The notes beneath the pieces are model-generated. The model saw only the letters and a program-made list of their open reading frames with translations. It made no database searches and was not told the origin of the DNA. From assembly GCF_017876755.1 (NCBI RefSeq), contig NZ_JAGIOO010000001.1:5999786-6063785 (forward strand): 64,000 bases of DNA, written 5' to 3'. Shown piece by piece: positions 17,134-25,745 of this stretch; positions within the stretch are counted from its first letter, which is position 1, and each line of letters opens with the position of its first letter. The translations under genes were made by a program, and so were the position numbers. Origin of the DNA: Crossiella equi (GTDB taxonomy: Bacteria; Actinomycetota; Actinomycetes; Mycobacteriales; Pseudonocardiaceae).

Positions 17134-18261
17134 AGTCGGCTGGGGAGTTTCGGACGGGGACTGGCGGCCGTGGTCGCCCTGGCCGCGGTCGGGCGGTCGG
17201 TCCACTACACCCGTGCGGTGGCCAAGGCCGCGCCGCTGCCACCACGGCCCTTGGACCTGCCGGTCGAGGTCGCCGCGGTCATCCCGGCGCGCGACGAGCA
17301 GGACACCATCGGCCGGGGTGTGGCCGCGCTGCGCGCCCAGCGGCACCACAGCGTCTCGGTGGTGGTCGTGGACGACGCCTCCACCGACGGCACCGCCGCC
17401 GCGGTCGCCGAGCACGCCGCCGCCGACCCCCGGGTCCGGCTGGTGCGCGGGGACGGACCGCCGCCAGGCTGGGCGGGCAAGGTCGCCGCGATGGCCGCCG
17501 GGGCCGACGCCGCCTCGTCCACCGCCGAGTTCCTGCTGTTCATGGACGCCGACGGCGTGGCCGCGCCCGACCTGGTCGGCCGCCTGCTCGCCGCCGCCGA
17601 GGCCACCGGCGCCGACCTGGTCACCAGCCCCGGCGGGCTGCGCGGGCCGAGCCTGGGCGCCAGCCTGCTGCTGCCCGCCGCCACGGTCGCGCTGTTCGAG
17701 GTGATCCCGCCGAACGGCGACAACAAGCGCGTGCTCGCCATCGGCCAGTGCCTGCTGCTGCGGCGCACCGCCTACGAGCGCATCGGCGGCTGGGCCGCGC
17801 TCGCCGGGTCCACCGCCGACGACGTGGACCTGGCCACCCTGGTCCGCGACACCGGCGGGCGCGTGCTCGTGGTGGACGCCACCCGCGAGCTCACCGCGAT
17901 GGGCCACGACTCGTTCGGGCAGCTGTGGCGCTCGCTGCGCAAGAGCTTCGTGGTCGGCACCGAGGGCAGTGTGCCGCTGCTGCTGGCCGGGGCCTCGGTG
18001 AACCTGCTGTTCGGCCTCACCCCGCCCGTCGCGGCGGTGACCGGCCTGGTCAGGGGCGACCGGCGGCTCGCGCTGACCGGGCTGCTCGGCTGGGCCGCGC
18101 AGGCCGCCGCGCACCTGGTCTTCGCCCGCTTCTACCGCCAGCCGAAGGCCGCCGCGGTGCTCGCGCCGCTGTCCTGGGCGGCCCTCGGCAGTGTGCTCGC
18201 GGCGGGCCTCGGACAGGTGATCCGGGGCACCGCGGCCTGGCGAGGTCGCTCGGTCGGGTAG
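17131..18261 (+). CDS. Family 2 glycosyltransferase, membrane-associated
   Basis: A 376-residue GT-A enzyme. A hydrophobic N-terminal segment (LAAVVALAAVGRSVHY) is followed by the nucleotide-sugar domain: VIPARDEQDTIGRG, VVVDDASTDGTAAAV, GPPPGWAGKVAAMAAG and the DxD-like FMDADGV. The PPPGWAGK motif is shared with HpnB/CrtQ-like transferases. C-terminal hydrophobic stretches (LLLAGASVNLLFGLTPPVAA and following) would anchor it in the membrane. It is divergent from hrpB with 32 bp between starts. Acceptor unknown; a lipid or carotenoid acceptor is only a guess from the relatives. Confidence 0.85.
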   Translation: MSRLGSFGRGLAAVVALAAVGRSVHYTRAVAKAAPLPPRPLDLPVEVAAVIPARDEQDTIGRGVAALRAQRHHSVSVVVVDDASTDGTAAAVAEHAAADPRVRLVRGDGPPPGWAGKVAAMAAGADAASSTAEFLLFMDADGVAAPDLVGRLLAAAEATGADLVTSPGGLRGPSLGASLLLPAATVALFEVIPPNGDNKRVLAIGQCLLLRRTAYERIGGWAALAGSTADDVDLATLVRDTGGRVLVVDATRELTAMGHDSFGQLWRSLRKSFVVGTEGSVPLLLAGASVNLLFGLTPPVAAVTGLVRGDRRLALTGLLGWAAQAAAHLVFARFYRQPKAAAVLAPLSWAALGSVLAAGLGQVIRGTAAWRGRSVG

Positions 18262-18320
18262 TTGCCGTTCTCCCGACGGAATGAATTCGGTCGAGGCGAT
18301 CGTTATCCTCTGTTGGCCTA

Positions 18321-18335
18321 GTTAGTAATGCTAAC
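18321..18335. promoter_or_regulatory. Palindromic operator before the MFS gene
   Basis: GTTAGTAATGCTAAC has perfect 5-bp arms GTTAG/CTAAC around TAATG, in an AT-rich patch 25 bp before the transporter start. Its size resembles MarR-family sites. No regulator gene is adjacent. Confidence 0.45.
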
Positions 18336-18360
18336 GAAGATCGCAGGGGAGGGCGGGCAC

Positions 18361-19695
18361 GTGCGCTCAGCGGAACGGTCCCAGGGCGCACCGGCACAGC
18401 GGCTGCCCGCCGAGGTGTGGGTGCTGGTCGCGGTCAGCTTCGTGATCGCCGTCGGGTTCGGCATCCTGGCCCCCGCGCTGCCCACCTTCGCCGCCAGCTT
18501 CAACGTCGGGGTCACCGCCGCGTCCTTCGTGATCAGCGCGTTCGCCATCATGCGGCTGGCCTTCGCCCCGGCCAGCGGCGCGTTCGTGAACAAGTTCGGC
18601 GAGCGCCCGGTGTACATCACCGGCATCCTCATCGTCGCCCTGTCCACGGGCGCCTGCGCCTTCGCCGAGTCCTACTGGCAGCTGCTGCTCTTCCGCGCCC
18701 TGGGCGGCACCGGGTCGACCATGTTCACCGTCTCCGCGGTCGCGCTGCTGGTCCGCCTGAGCCCGCCGCACCTGCGCGGCCGCGCCTCCGGCCTGTGGGG
18801 CACGGGGTTCCTGCTCGGCAACATCGCCGGGCCGATCGTCGGCGGCCTGCTGGTCGGCGTCTCGCTGCGGCTGCCCTTCATCGGCTACGCCGTGGCGCTG
18901 GTGCTGGCCGCCCTGGTCGCCTGGTGGTTCCTGCGCCGCTCGGAGCTGGCCGACCGGGCCAAGGGCGACGACGGTCCCACCGCCACCCTGCGCGAGGCCC
19001 TGCGGCACCGCACCTACCTGGCCTCGCTGGCCTCCAACTTCGCCACCGGCTGGACCGTGTTCGGCGTCCGCACCTCGCTGGTGCCCCTGTTCGTGGCCGT
19101 GGTGCTGCTGGAGAACCCGGCCATGGCGGGCTGGGCGATGACCGCCTTCGCCGTGGGCAACGCCGCGATGCTCATGCTCGCGGGCTCCCTGGCGGACAAG
19201 CGCGGCCGCAAGCCCCCGGTGCTGGTGGGGCTGCTGATCTCCGGCCTGGCCACGATCTGGCTCGGTTTCACCGACTCGGTGCCGCTGTTCCTGCTGGCCT
19301 CGGTGGTCGGCGGCATCGGCGCGGGCCTGCTCAACCCGCCGACCAACGCCGCCGTGGCCGACGTCATCGGCACCAAGGGCAAGGGCGGGCCGGTGCTCGC
19401 CGCGTTCCAGATGACCGCGGACATCGGCGCGATCATCGGCCCGCTGCTGGCCGGGGTGATCGCCGAGTACGTGTCCTTCACCGCCGCCTTCGCCCTGACC
19501 GGCCTGCTCAGCGTGCTGGCCGCACTGGTGTGGGTGTTCGCGCCGGAGACGCTGCCGAGCAAGGTGGACCCCTCCGCCGAGGCAGAGGAGGAGGTGGCCG
19601 CGACCGTGGCCGCCGAGTGCGGGCACCTGGACGAGGGGCCGGAGCTGCCGACCGGGGAGCGCGTGGCCGGGAAACCGCGTCAGCCCGAGGCCTGA
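18361..19695 (+). CDS. MFS transporter, drug-efflux type
   Basis: A 444-residue integral membrane protein with about 12 helices. The first helix (VWVLVAVSFVIAVGFGILAP), the motif-A-like loop between helices 2 and 3 (FVNKFGERPVYITG) and its repeat in the second half (LADKRGRKPPVLVG) identify the major facilitator superfamily; helix 5 resembles the antiporter motif (LWGTGFLLGNIAGPIVGG). The cytoplasmic tail is acidic. I choose GTG 18361, which has GGGGAGGG upstream, over the ATG at 18328 that lies inside the palindrome. Likely exports small molecules by proton antiport. Confidence 0.9.
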   Translation: MRSAERSQGAPAQRLPAEVWVLVAVSFVIAVGFGILAPALPTFAASFNVGVTAASFVISAFAIMRLAFAPASGAFVNKFGERPVYITGILIVALSTGACAFAESYWQLLLFRALGGTGSTMFTVSAVALLVRLSPPHLRGRASGLWGTGFLLGNIAGPIVGGLLVGVSLRLPFIGYAVALVLAALVAWWFLRRSELADRAKGDDGPTATLREALRHRTYLASLASNFATGWTVFGVRTSLVPLFVAVVLLENPAMAGWAMTAFAVGNAAMLMLAGSLADKRGRKPPVLVGLLISGLATIWLGFTDSVPLFLLASVVGGIGAGLLNPPTNAAVADVIGTKGKGGPVLAAFQMTADIGAIIGPLLAGVIAEYVSFTAAFALTGLLSVLAALVWVFAPETLPSKVDPSAEAEEEVAATVAAECGHLDEGPELPTGERVAGKPRQPEA

Positions 19696-19705
19696 GGCTT
19701 GGGAA

Positions 19706-19742
19706 CGTGGGGGACCGGCGCCCTCGCTACCGGTCCCCCACG
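19706..19742 (+). terminator. Terminator hairpin after the MFS gene
   Basis: Perfect 13-bp arms (19706-19718, CGTGGGGGACCGG, and 19730-19742) around an 11-nt loop, 10 bp after the transporter stop. The 230 bp that follow, up to the convergent VIT-type gene, contain no gene; a lone TTGACA at 19914-19919 has no matching -10. Confidence 0.85.
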
Positions 19743-19974
19743 CGGCCGGTGGGGTCCTGCGGGAAGTCTGAGCAGAGTGTGCGGGCAGTCACCCGGAGTG
19801 GGGAAACACCCGCACCCCCCGGAAGGCGCTTCCCGTGGTGAGCGCTGTTGATAAACAGTTGGTGTGGAAAGCTCGCCCACTCTGAAACCGCCTGCTCAGC
19901 GTCACTCGTTCAGTTGACAGTTGTACGCGCCGAGTCACGGACGAAAAGTTCCACGGTAATTCAAGAGAACATCC

Positions 19975-20700
19975 TCACCCCGCCGCGCTCACCCCGATCA
20001 GGGCACCCACGAGGTAGGTGGCCCCGGCCGCGATCACGCCGAACATCAGCTGCCGCAGCCCGTTGAGCCACCACGGCCGCGCGGTGTACCGCGCCACCAC
20101 GGCCCCCGCGATCACCAGCCCGATCCCGCCCACGACCAGCCCGGCCAGCAGCGAGTCGAAGCCCAGCAGGTACGGGACCAGCGGGAACAGCGCGCCGATC
20201 GCGAAGCAGAAGAACGAGGAGAAGCCCGCCAGCCACGGCGAGGGCTGCTCGTCCGGGTCCACGCCCAGCTCCTGGGTGATGTGCACCTTCACCGCCAGCT
20301 CCGGGTCCCGGTGCACCTCCTGGGCCACCCGCCGCGCGGTGTCCTCGGTCAGCCCCATGTCCACATAGGACTCGACCAGCTCCTCCAGCTCCGCCTTGGG
20401 GTGTTCGCGCAGCTCACGGCGCTCCACGTCCACCTCGGCGCGCAGCTGGTTGTTCTGCGTCTCCACCGAGGCGTACTCGCCCAGCGCCATGGAGAACGCG
20501 CCGGAGACCAGCCCGGCCATGCCGGTGAGCACGATGAACTGCGCGCTCGCGCCGCCCCCGCCCACGCCCGCGACCAGCGCGATATTGGTCACCAGGCCGT
20601 CCATCGCGCCGAAGACGGCGGGCCGCAGCCAGCCGCCGGAGACGTCGGAGTGGACGTGCCCGACTTCTTCCTCCCCGGCGGTACCGTGCACATCTGTCAT
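19975..20700 (-). CDS. VIT1/CCC1-family metal transporter
   Basis: A 241-residue membrane protein of the vacuolar iron transporter family, which moves Fe2+ or Mn2+. The conserved first helix region GAMDGLVTNIALVAGVGGG and the SGAFSMALGEYASVETQNN motif are characteristic, followed by a charged cytoplasmic metal-binding segment (DVERRELREHPKAELEELVE) and three further membrane helices. I start at the ATG 20698-20700; TACCGT ends six bases upstream of it, suggesting a leaderless transcript. A GTG 45 bp further upstream is an alternative with a weak GAGGA. It is divergent from the DsbA-like gene. Confidence 0.88.
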   Translation of the reverse strand: MTDVHGTAGEEEVGHVHSDVSGGWLRPAVFGAMDGLVTNIALVAGVGGGGASAQFIVLTGMAGLVSGAFSMALGEYASVETQNNQLRAEVDVERRELREHPKAELEELVESYVDMGLTEDTARRVAQEVHRDPELAVKVHITQELGVDPDEQPSPWLAGFSSFFCFAIGALFPLVPYLLGFDSLLAGLVVGGIGLVIAGAVVARYTARPWWLNGLRQLMFGVIAAGATYLVGALIGVSAAG

Positions 20701-20824
20701 GGAATTACGGTAGGACGTGCCGGGGGGTATGGCCTTTCGACTCACGGCGTCCTCATCCGGGCATCATTACGCTGGTGGGCGGTCGCCGATCGGTGACGCA
20801 TTTGTCGTGGGAAAGGAACCGGAC

Positions 20825-21607
20825 GTGGGCGGTGCCGAGCGCAACGCGCGCAAGCGCAAGCAGGAGGCCGCGGCGGCGGCCAAGGCCGTGGCGGCCGCCA
20901 GTCGCAAGCGCGACCGCACGAACCTCATCGCGGGCATCGTCGTGGTGGTCGTCATCGCGGTCGGCATCATCGGCTCCGTGCTGCTCTTCGGCGGGCAGGA
21001 CTCCGACGTCACCTCCAAGGCCATCCCGAAGGTCGAGGTCAACGCGACCTACCCGGTCAAGCGCGAGGGCGATGTGATCGTGGCGGGCAAGGACACCGCC
21101 AAGGCCACGATCGACCTGTACGCCGACTTCCTGTGCCCCGGCTGCCGCGCCTTCGAGGAGCGCGACGGCAGCAAGATCCAGGACAAGCTGAACGCGGGCG
21201 AGCTCAAGGTCCGGTACCACATGGTGCCGCTGCTGGTGAACCAGTCCACGCCTGCCGGGTACTCGCTGGAGGCGGCGAACGCCGCGCTGGCCATCACCGA
21301 CGCGGCGCCCGCCAAGTTCCCCGACTTCTTCGCCAGCCTGTACGCCAAGCAGCCCCGGGAGAAGGGCCCCGGCTACACCAACGACCAGCTGATCCAGCTG
21401 GGCCGCGACCTCGGCGTCCAGGGCGAGGACTTCGCCAACGCGATCCGCAACGGCGCGCACAAGAAGGCCATCGAGGACGCGTACGCGGTCACCCAGAAGG
21501 ACCCGGTGTTCGGCCCGCAGGGCTTCCCCGGCACCCCGAGCATCGTCTCCGGCGGCAAGCCGGTCGAGCACGACCAGCCCACCTGGCTGGACGACCTGCT
21601 CAAGTAG
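20825..21607 (+). CDS. Membrane-anchored DsbA-like thiol oxidoreductase
   Basis: A 260-residue protein with a basic, Ala-rich cytoplasmic start, one membrane helix (about residues 33-56) and an extracytoplasmic thioredoxin fold. The active-site pair is Cys104-Pro-Gly-Cys107 in DFLCPGCRAFEE, and the cis-Pro loop is GFPGTPSIV. This is the layout of actinobacterial DsbA/MtDsbA-like proteins, which form or shuffle disulfides in exported proteins. AAAGGA lies 7 nt before the GTG start. The gene end overlaps the convergent ligase gene by 8 bp. Confidence 0.9.
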   Translation: MGGAERNARKRKQEAAAAAKAVAAASRKRDRTNLIAGIVVVVVIAVGIIGSVLLFGGQDSDVTSKAIPKVEVNATYPVKREGDVIVAGKDTAKATIDLYADFLCPGCRAFEERDGSKIQDKLNAGELKVRYHMVPLLVNQSTPAGYSLEAANAALAITDAAPAKFPDFFASLYAKQPREKGPGYTNDQLIQLGRDLGVQGEDFANAIRNGAHKKAIEDAYAVTQKDPVFGPQGFPGTPSIVSGGKPVEHDQPTWLDDLLK

Positions 21608-22934
21608 CGATCCCCGGCAGAGGCGCGTCCCCGGTGCTCCAGCGCACCAGGCGGCGCGCCTTTCCCGTCTCCGTGCGCGGCACCACACCCGGCTCGACCA
21701 CCACGACGGCGCAGGAGATGCCCAGCCGTTCGCGCAGGGCGGCCACGAGGTCGTGCCGCAGGGCCTCGGTGTCGGTCGAGTCGTAGAAGGGCTCCACGGC
21801 CACCCTCAGCTCCGGGCGGGCGGCCACGCGGCGGTCCTCGACCACCAGGTAGTGCGGGCTGACGCGTTCGTCGGCCAGCAGCACCGCCTCGATCTCGGTG
21901 GGGAAGACGTTGACCCCGCGCACCACGAGCATGTCGTCGGCGCGGCCCAGGAGCTTGGACATGCGCCGCAGCGTGCGCGGCGAGCCTTCCGCCGGTCCGG
22001 TGAGACTGGCCACGTCGCCGCTGCGGTAGCGCAGCAGCGGCATGCCGGTCTTGGTCAGCGTGGTGAACACCAGCTCGCCGGGCGTGCCGTCCGGCACCGG
22101 CATCCCGTCGGCGTCCACGGCCTCGACGTAGAAGTGGTCCTCGGCCACGTTGAGCAGGCCCTCGGAGTCCAGCGACTCGCACGCCACCCCGGGGCCGATG
22201 ACCTCGGACAACCCGTAGATGTCCAGCGCGCGCAGGCCCAGCAGCTCCTCGATCTGCCGCCGCATCTCCGCCGTCCACGGCTCCGCCCCGAACACCCCGA
22301 CGCGCAGCTTCAGTTGTTCGGGTGAGATCCCGGCCGCCCGCAGCGCCTCCCCCAGGTGGATGGCGTAGGACGGCGTGCAGCACAGCACGTCCGCCCCGAG
22401 GTCGAGCAGCAGCCGGACCTGCCGGTCGGTCATGCCGCCGGAGAGGGGCAGCACGGTGGCACCCAGGCGCATGCCGCCGTGGTGCACCCCCACACCGCCG
22501 GTGAACAGCCCGTACCCGTAGGCGTTGTGGATGCGGCTGCGCCCGGTGGCCCCGGCCCCGCCGAGCGCACGGGCCATCACCCGGGCCCAGACGTCCACGT
22601 CGTGGGCGGTGTAGGGGATGAGCGTCGGCCGGCCCCCGGTGCCGGAGGACCCGTGCACACACACGACGTCCTGCTCGTCGGCCACCCGCAGTCCGAACGG
22701 GTAGTGGTCCCAGATGTCCCGCTTGGCCAAGGTGGGCAACAGGTGCAGCTGGTCGAGCCGCACATCGCGTCCACTGTGGATCCCGCAGTCCCGCAGCCGC
22801 CGCGCCTGCACCCCACCGGCCCCCAGGAGCCGCCCCACGAGCCCGCGCAACCGCCGCTCTTGCACCACCCGCCGAGCCTCGATCGGCATCCCCTCGGCCG
22901 CGGGATCGGTCAGCAGTGGCGTCGTCGTTGGCAT
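21600..22934 (-). CDS. Phenylacetate-CoA ligase-like adenylate-forming enzyme
   Basis: A 444-residue enzyme of the ANL superfamily, PaaK branch. It has the short N-terminus ending LPTLAKRDIWDHYPFGL, the phosphate loop VHGSSGTGGRPTLIPYT, the adenine-binding DIYGLSEVIGPG, the RYRSGD hinge region, and a small C-terminal domain with GRADDMLVVRGVNVFPTEIE. Such enzymes activate aryl or acyl acids through an acyl-AMP to the CoA thioester. No paa or other aromatic-degradation genes are adjacent, so the substrate is unknown. The stop overlaps the convergent DsbA-like gene by 8 bp. It carries one near-copy of the dispersed palindrome. Confidence 0.9.
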   Translation of the reverse strand: MPTTTPLLTDPAAEGMPIEARRVVQERRLRGLVGRLLGAGGVQARRLRDCGIHSGRDVRLDQLHLLPTLAKRDIWDHYPFGLRVADEQDVVCVHGSSGTGGRPTLIPYTAHDVDVWARVMARALGGAGATGRSRIHNAYGYGLFTGGVGVHHGGMRLGATVLPLSGGMTDRQVRLLLDLGADVLCCTPSYAIHLGEALRAAGISPEQLKLRVGVFGAEPWTAEMRRQIEELLGLRALDIYGLSEVIGPGVACESLDSEGLLNVAEDHFYVEAVDADGMPVPDGTPGELVFTTLTKTGMPLLRYRSGDVASLTGPAEGSPRTLRRMSKLLGRADDMLVVRGVNVFPTEIEAVLLADERVSPHYLVVEDRRVAARPELRVAVEPFYDSTDTEALRHDLVAALRERLGISCAVVVVEPGVVPRTETGKARRLVRWSTGDAPLPGIAT

Positions 22935-22979
22935 GCAACGGATCTACCAGGCAAAACTGCCTTCGTCGACCCCCGATTT

Positions 22980-23007
22980 TTCTTCTGGCGGGGTCATGGG
23001 GTACGGT
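22980..23007 (+). promoter_or_regulatory. Possible tRNA promoter
   Basis: TTCTTC (22980-22985) and TACGGT (23002-23007) are separated by 16 bp and lie 50 bp upstream of the mature tRNA. They are acceptable but not strong -35/-10 boxes; the AT-rich patch stands out in its surroundings. Confidence 0.35.
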
Positions 23008-23057
23008 ATGCAAGCACTGAACGGGAGGGAAAAACTCCAGGTCAGAGCACCAGGAAC

Positions 23058-23130
23058 GGGGCTGTAGCGCAGTTGGTAGCGCACCACACTGGCAGTGTGG
23101 GGGTCAGGGGTTCGAATCCCCTCAGCTCCA
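23058..23130 (+). tRNA. tRNA-Ala (anticodon GGC)
   Basis: A 73-nt cloverleaf. The acceptor arms GGGGCTG and CAGCTCC pair with discriminator A at 23130; the D arm is GCGC...GCGC with loop AGTTGGTA, the anticodon arm CCACA-CTGGCAG-TGTGG places GGC in the loop, and the T arm CAGGGGTTCGAATCCCCT is canonical. The 3' CCA is not encoded. It reads GCC alanine codons, heavily used here. It marks the left edge of an accessory stretch. Confidence 0.98.
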
Positions 23131-23146
23131 CTTGGTTGAGATAGCC

Positions 23147-23196
23147 CCGGAAGCCCGGGTCGACAGGGTCCACAACCTGTTGACCCGGGCTTCCGG
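23147..23196 (+). terminator. Strong hairpin after tRNA-Ala
   Basis: Arms of 21 bases (23147-23167 and 23176-23196) pair with a single mismatch around an 8-nt loop; the stem core is AAGCCCGGGT. It is followed by CATTTTC, giving a short T run. A clear intrinsic terminator for the tRNA transcript. Confidence 0.9.
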
Positions 23197-23458
23197 CATT
23201 TTCGGGTGATCATTGGGTGATCTTGACTATCTGTCCCTTGTGGACATTGATCTGAGTTTCGGTCATTTTCTGGAGCAGATCTGGAGCACGGCCGGGGCCG
23301 GTGCCAGATGGGGTCACGGTGTCAGAGGCCCGTGAGGTCGGTCACTGAGGCTTGTTGCCCGGTCTGGCCAGGGGTGGTCACCGGTGCGTCCGGGGTTCGC
23401 GCGATGGGGTGGTCGGCCGCGCGGAGGCGGATGGTTGTGGGGCTGAACAGGGGGATTG
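23197..23458. other. Gene-free, relatively AT-rich spacer after the tRNA
   Basis: Contains the direct repeat GGGTGATC (twice around 23205-23222) and CTGGAGCAGATCTGGAGCAC with a GGAGCA repeat. On the minus strand a 35-codon frame (Val-Thr-Pro start, ending KGQIVKITQ) could be the tail of a lost gene such as an integrase, but I cannot confirm that. No second copy of the tRNA 3' end was found in the window. Confidence 0.35.
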
Positions 23459-24436
23459 ATGGCGCACAAGTGGTCGGAGTGGTTTCGGGGATGGGGCGAC
23501 GTCGATCTGGTTCGGGCGGAGTTGGAGGCTGGCGCTGACCCCAACGCGCGGCTGTGGGCGATCGGCAACACCCCGTTGCACTGCGCGGCCCAGGACAACG
23601 CGAGTGCGGAAGTGATCGACCTGCTGGTGTCCTGGGGCGCGGAGGCCGAGGCGCGCAACGCGGCGGGGGAGACTCCGCTGTGGCTGGCGGTGCGGCATGG
23701 CTGTGGCCGGGCGGTGGCCGCCCTGCTGGCCCACGACGTGCGGCCGTGGGAGCCAGTGCGCGAGGGCCGGTCGGCCGGTGAGATGGCCCTGCACGGTGAC
23801 CTGGCCCCGCTGTTCGCCGACCTGCCCGGTGCGCGGGCGCTGAGCGAGCGGGAACGCGCACGGCAAGCGGAGGCAGACGCTCTCATCCGCGGCTACGAGG
23901 AGTTGGGCCGCCTGGTGTACCCGGCGATCGCATTTGTCGGCGGGGTGGACCTGGACACCGTCATCCGTCGCATGGGCGCCGATCCGGCCGACTGCCCGGA
24001 GGTCGGCCCGCGCGCCTACGAGCAGGCCGCCTGTGTTGCCCCGCAGAGCAGGGTGTGCTGGGCCGGGGCACCGGCAGGGGGTGGGGTCGTGGTGGTGCAA
24101 CTCGGCGGGATCATCCCGGTCGGCGCTGCCTTCAGTCGCGCGGTCAGTGCCTGCGGTGCGACCGTGACCTCGCACTTCGACAACCCGGCCGGTGGCTGCA
24201 GCATGGACTGGTGGCGGGACGGGCAGCGCACCGGCTTCCACGGGGTGCCCCAGCTCGACCCGGTCGGCGGGCCGGAGGAGGCGTGGTACTGCCGGTTCGG
24301 TGACGGTGCGACCGACCTGGGCCCCACTGCCCGTTGCCTGGCGTTGATGGGGATGCTCACCGGGGTGCGCACGGATGGCGAGTGGCTGGCCGAGGCCCCG
24401 AAGCGGCTCGTCAGCGCGGTCGGCGTCGACTTCTAG
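23459..24436 (+). CDS. Ankyrin-repeat protein with unknown C-terminal domain
   Basis: A 325-residue cytoplasmic protein. Residues 1-110 hold about three ankyrin repeats: VDLVRAELEAGADPNARLW, then NTPLHCAAQDNASAEVIDLL and ETPLWLAVRHGCGRAVAALL. After a charged helix (SERERARQAEADALIRGYEE) comes a domain of about 190 residues with VVVVQLGGIIPVG, repeated Trp and Gly and a Cys-rich character, loosely like DUF6461-type sensor domains (inference). The ATG at 23459 follows a G-rich ribosome-binding site; a TTG one codon earlier is possible. It is the first gene after the tRNA. Ankyrin proteins of this sort are often lineage-specific; function unknown. Confidence 0.75.
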   Translation: MAHKWSEWFRGWGDVDLVRAELEAGADPNARLWAIGNTPLHCAAQDNASAEVIDLLVSWGAEAEARNAAGETPLWLAVRHGCGRAVAALLAHDVRPWEPVREGRSAGEMALHGDLAPLFADLPGARALSERERARQAEADALIRGYEELGRLVYPAIAFVGGVDLDTVIRRMGADPADCPEVGPRAYEQAACVAPQSRVCWAGAPAGGGVVVVQLGGIIPVGAAFSRAVSACGATVTSHFDNPAGGCSMDWWRDGQRTGFHGVPQLDPVGGPEEAWYCRFGDGATDLGPTARCLALMGMLTGVRTDGEWLAEAPKRLVSAVGVDF

Positions 24437-25023
24437 GCGAGGAAGGACCTGTCGTGCGCGGACGAGCGTCGCAGTACGGCTTTGCCGTGGCCTGTTCAGC
24501 TTGAAGGAACCGTGACGTGCGGCGGCCTGCCGACGACATCGTGAGCAGGCGAAACCCGCTGATCAAGAGTCGTGTGATGTCGGGCAGGTTCGCCGGGTGT
24601 CGTTTTTGCAGATCGTGTCAAGGCTCGCGTGTCGGGGCATGTCGCATGCTGTCGGCGCGCTCTCCACAGCGGGGCAACCACGGAGCAACCAGATCAACGC
24701 CCGACAAGGGGCGGAGGCGTGCGCAGGTTGGTGTCCTTGGCGGGAGCGCCAAAAGGTGGGAACGGAGTTGACCAGCAGTTTCGTGTCGGCAGCCTGACTG
24801 TTGAAGCAAGTTTCGCGCTGTGACGGGCCGTCAACCGTAGTTGTCTTGGGCGGATTCCGACCCGTCCCCGCGTGGAGCGTTGGACGGGGGCTTCGGCGCT
24901 GGGCCCGCACCACGAGCGCGCAGGTTGAAACGGTTGGTCAGGCGTGGACTGCCGGGCGCTTCCCGCACCTGCCGGGCTTGTGCGACGCCGCATTTGGTCC
25001 TGGCGCGGTAGGCGGCTCGTGCG
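24437..25023. other. Gene-poor accessory DNA
   Basis: Nearly 590 bp with only short, mutually overlapping frames of atypical codon use and no ribosome-binding sites. GC content looks lower than in the flanking core genes. It lies between the ankyrin gene and the convergent end of the TetR gene. It may be decayed coding DNA, but I cannot recognise any parent gene. Confidence 0.5.
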
Positions 25024-25626
25024 TCAGGGCTGTTGGTGCAGAACGGCTGAGGTGGCGGCCGTGAGCGTGCGCTCTTCGAACTCGAGTCGTGCCAGGTCAC
25101 CGGGGAGGGCTCGTTCGGTCAGCAGGCCGTTGACGACGGTCAGGAGGAATCGGGCGTGGTGTTCGAGTTCGCCGGGTGCGAGTGCTCCGTCGTCGCGCAG
25201 CGCGGAGAGCCATCGCATGACGCGGTCTACGGAGAGCTGTTCGAGAGCCAGGAAGGCGTGGCTGTCGTCCTCGGACGGGGGTGACGCCACGTAGGCCTTG
25301 TAGAGGGCGCCCCAGTGCCTGCGGGCTCGCTCTCCGGTTCCCACGCTTGACAGCAACAGCTGTAGGCACGCCACCAGGCGTTCTGCCGGTGTGCGTGTGA
25401 GGTCCTGCATCGGGTCGTCTGGAAGGTCCACCTCGTGGAGCCTTGCGACCACCTCGTCGATCAATGCGCGCTGGGTGGGGAAGAAGTGCCGCAGCGACCC
25501 GGTGCTGACGTTCGCGCGTGCGGCCACGGCGCGCACGCTCAGCCTGGCCGTCGGATCCTCACCGAGCATCGTCGCCGCGGCGATCAGGATCTTGTCGCGC
25601 GTGCTGTGGGTCATGCTCCGGTTCAC
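25024..25626 (-). CDS. TetR-family repressor
   Basis: A 200-residue regulator. The N-terminal helix-turn-helix is clear: TRDKILIAAATMLGEDPTA, then LSVRAVAARANVSTGSLRHF. The C-terminal ligand domain is all-helical and diverged. GTG 25626 and an ATG four codons later are both possible starts; neither has an ideal ribosome-binding site. The gene diverges from the CPBP-protease gene and the shared 119-bp region carries three copies of a palindromic site, so autoregulation and control of the neighbour are likely. Codon use is less GC3-rich than in surrounding genes, suggesting transfer. Confidence 0.88.
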   Translation of the reverse strand: MNRSMTHSTRDKILIAAATMLGEDPTARLSVRAVAARANVSTGSLRHFFPTQRALIDEVVARLHEVDLPDDPMQDLTRTPAERLVACLQLLLSSVGTGERARRHWGALYKAYVASPPSEDDSHAFLALEQLSVDRVMRWLSALRDDGALAPGELEHHARFLLTVVNGLLTERALPGDLARLEFEERTLTAATSAVLHQQP

Positions 25627-25650
25627 CTCGTTCGATTGCCCTGCCTCTTC

Positions 25651-25714
25651 CTATCACGGCGTGTTAGATGCGCGCCTAGTACAGTGTGATAGAAACTAGT
25701 ACAGCGTGATAGAC
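25651..25714. promoter_or_regulatory. Three TetR-type operator copies
   Basis: CTATCACGGCGTGTTAGA (25651-25668), CTAGTACAGTGTGATAGA (25676-25693) and CTAGTACAGCGTGATAGA (25697-25714) are versions of one dyad, CTATCAC-GTGATAG. The last two differ by one base and lie 21 bp apart, two helical turns. They occupy the whole promoter region between the divergent TetR and CPBP genes. Confidence 0.75.
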
Positions 25715-25745
25715 GAGGATCGCGCGGCGTCAGGAGGAGTGGAAA

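Noticed and set aside
11810-17134. A 1774-codon plus-strand frame across the LuxR regulator and hrpB
   Set aside because: It is Arg/Gly/Pro-rich shadow sequence overlapping two well-supported genes in other frames.
19914-19936. TTGACA promoter after the MFS terminator
   Set aside because: No -10 box at the right distance and no plus-strand gene follows before the antisense VIT-type gene.
23058-23130. Integration site with duplicated tRNA 3' end
   Set aside because: I looked for a second copy of the T-arm/acceptor sequence to the right and found none in the window; only gene content suggests an island.
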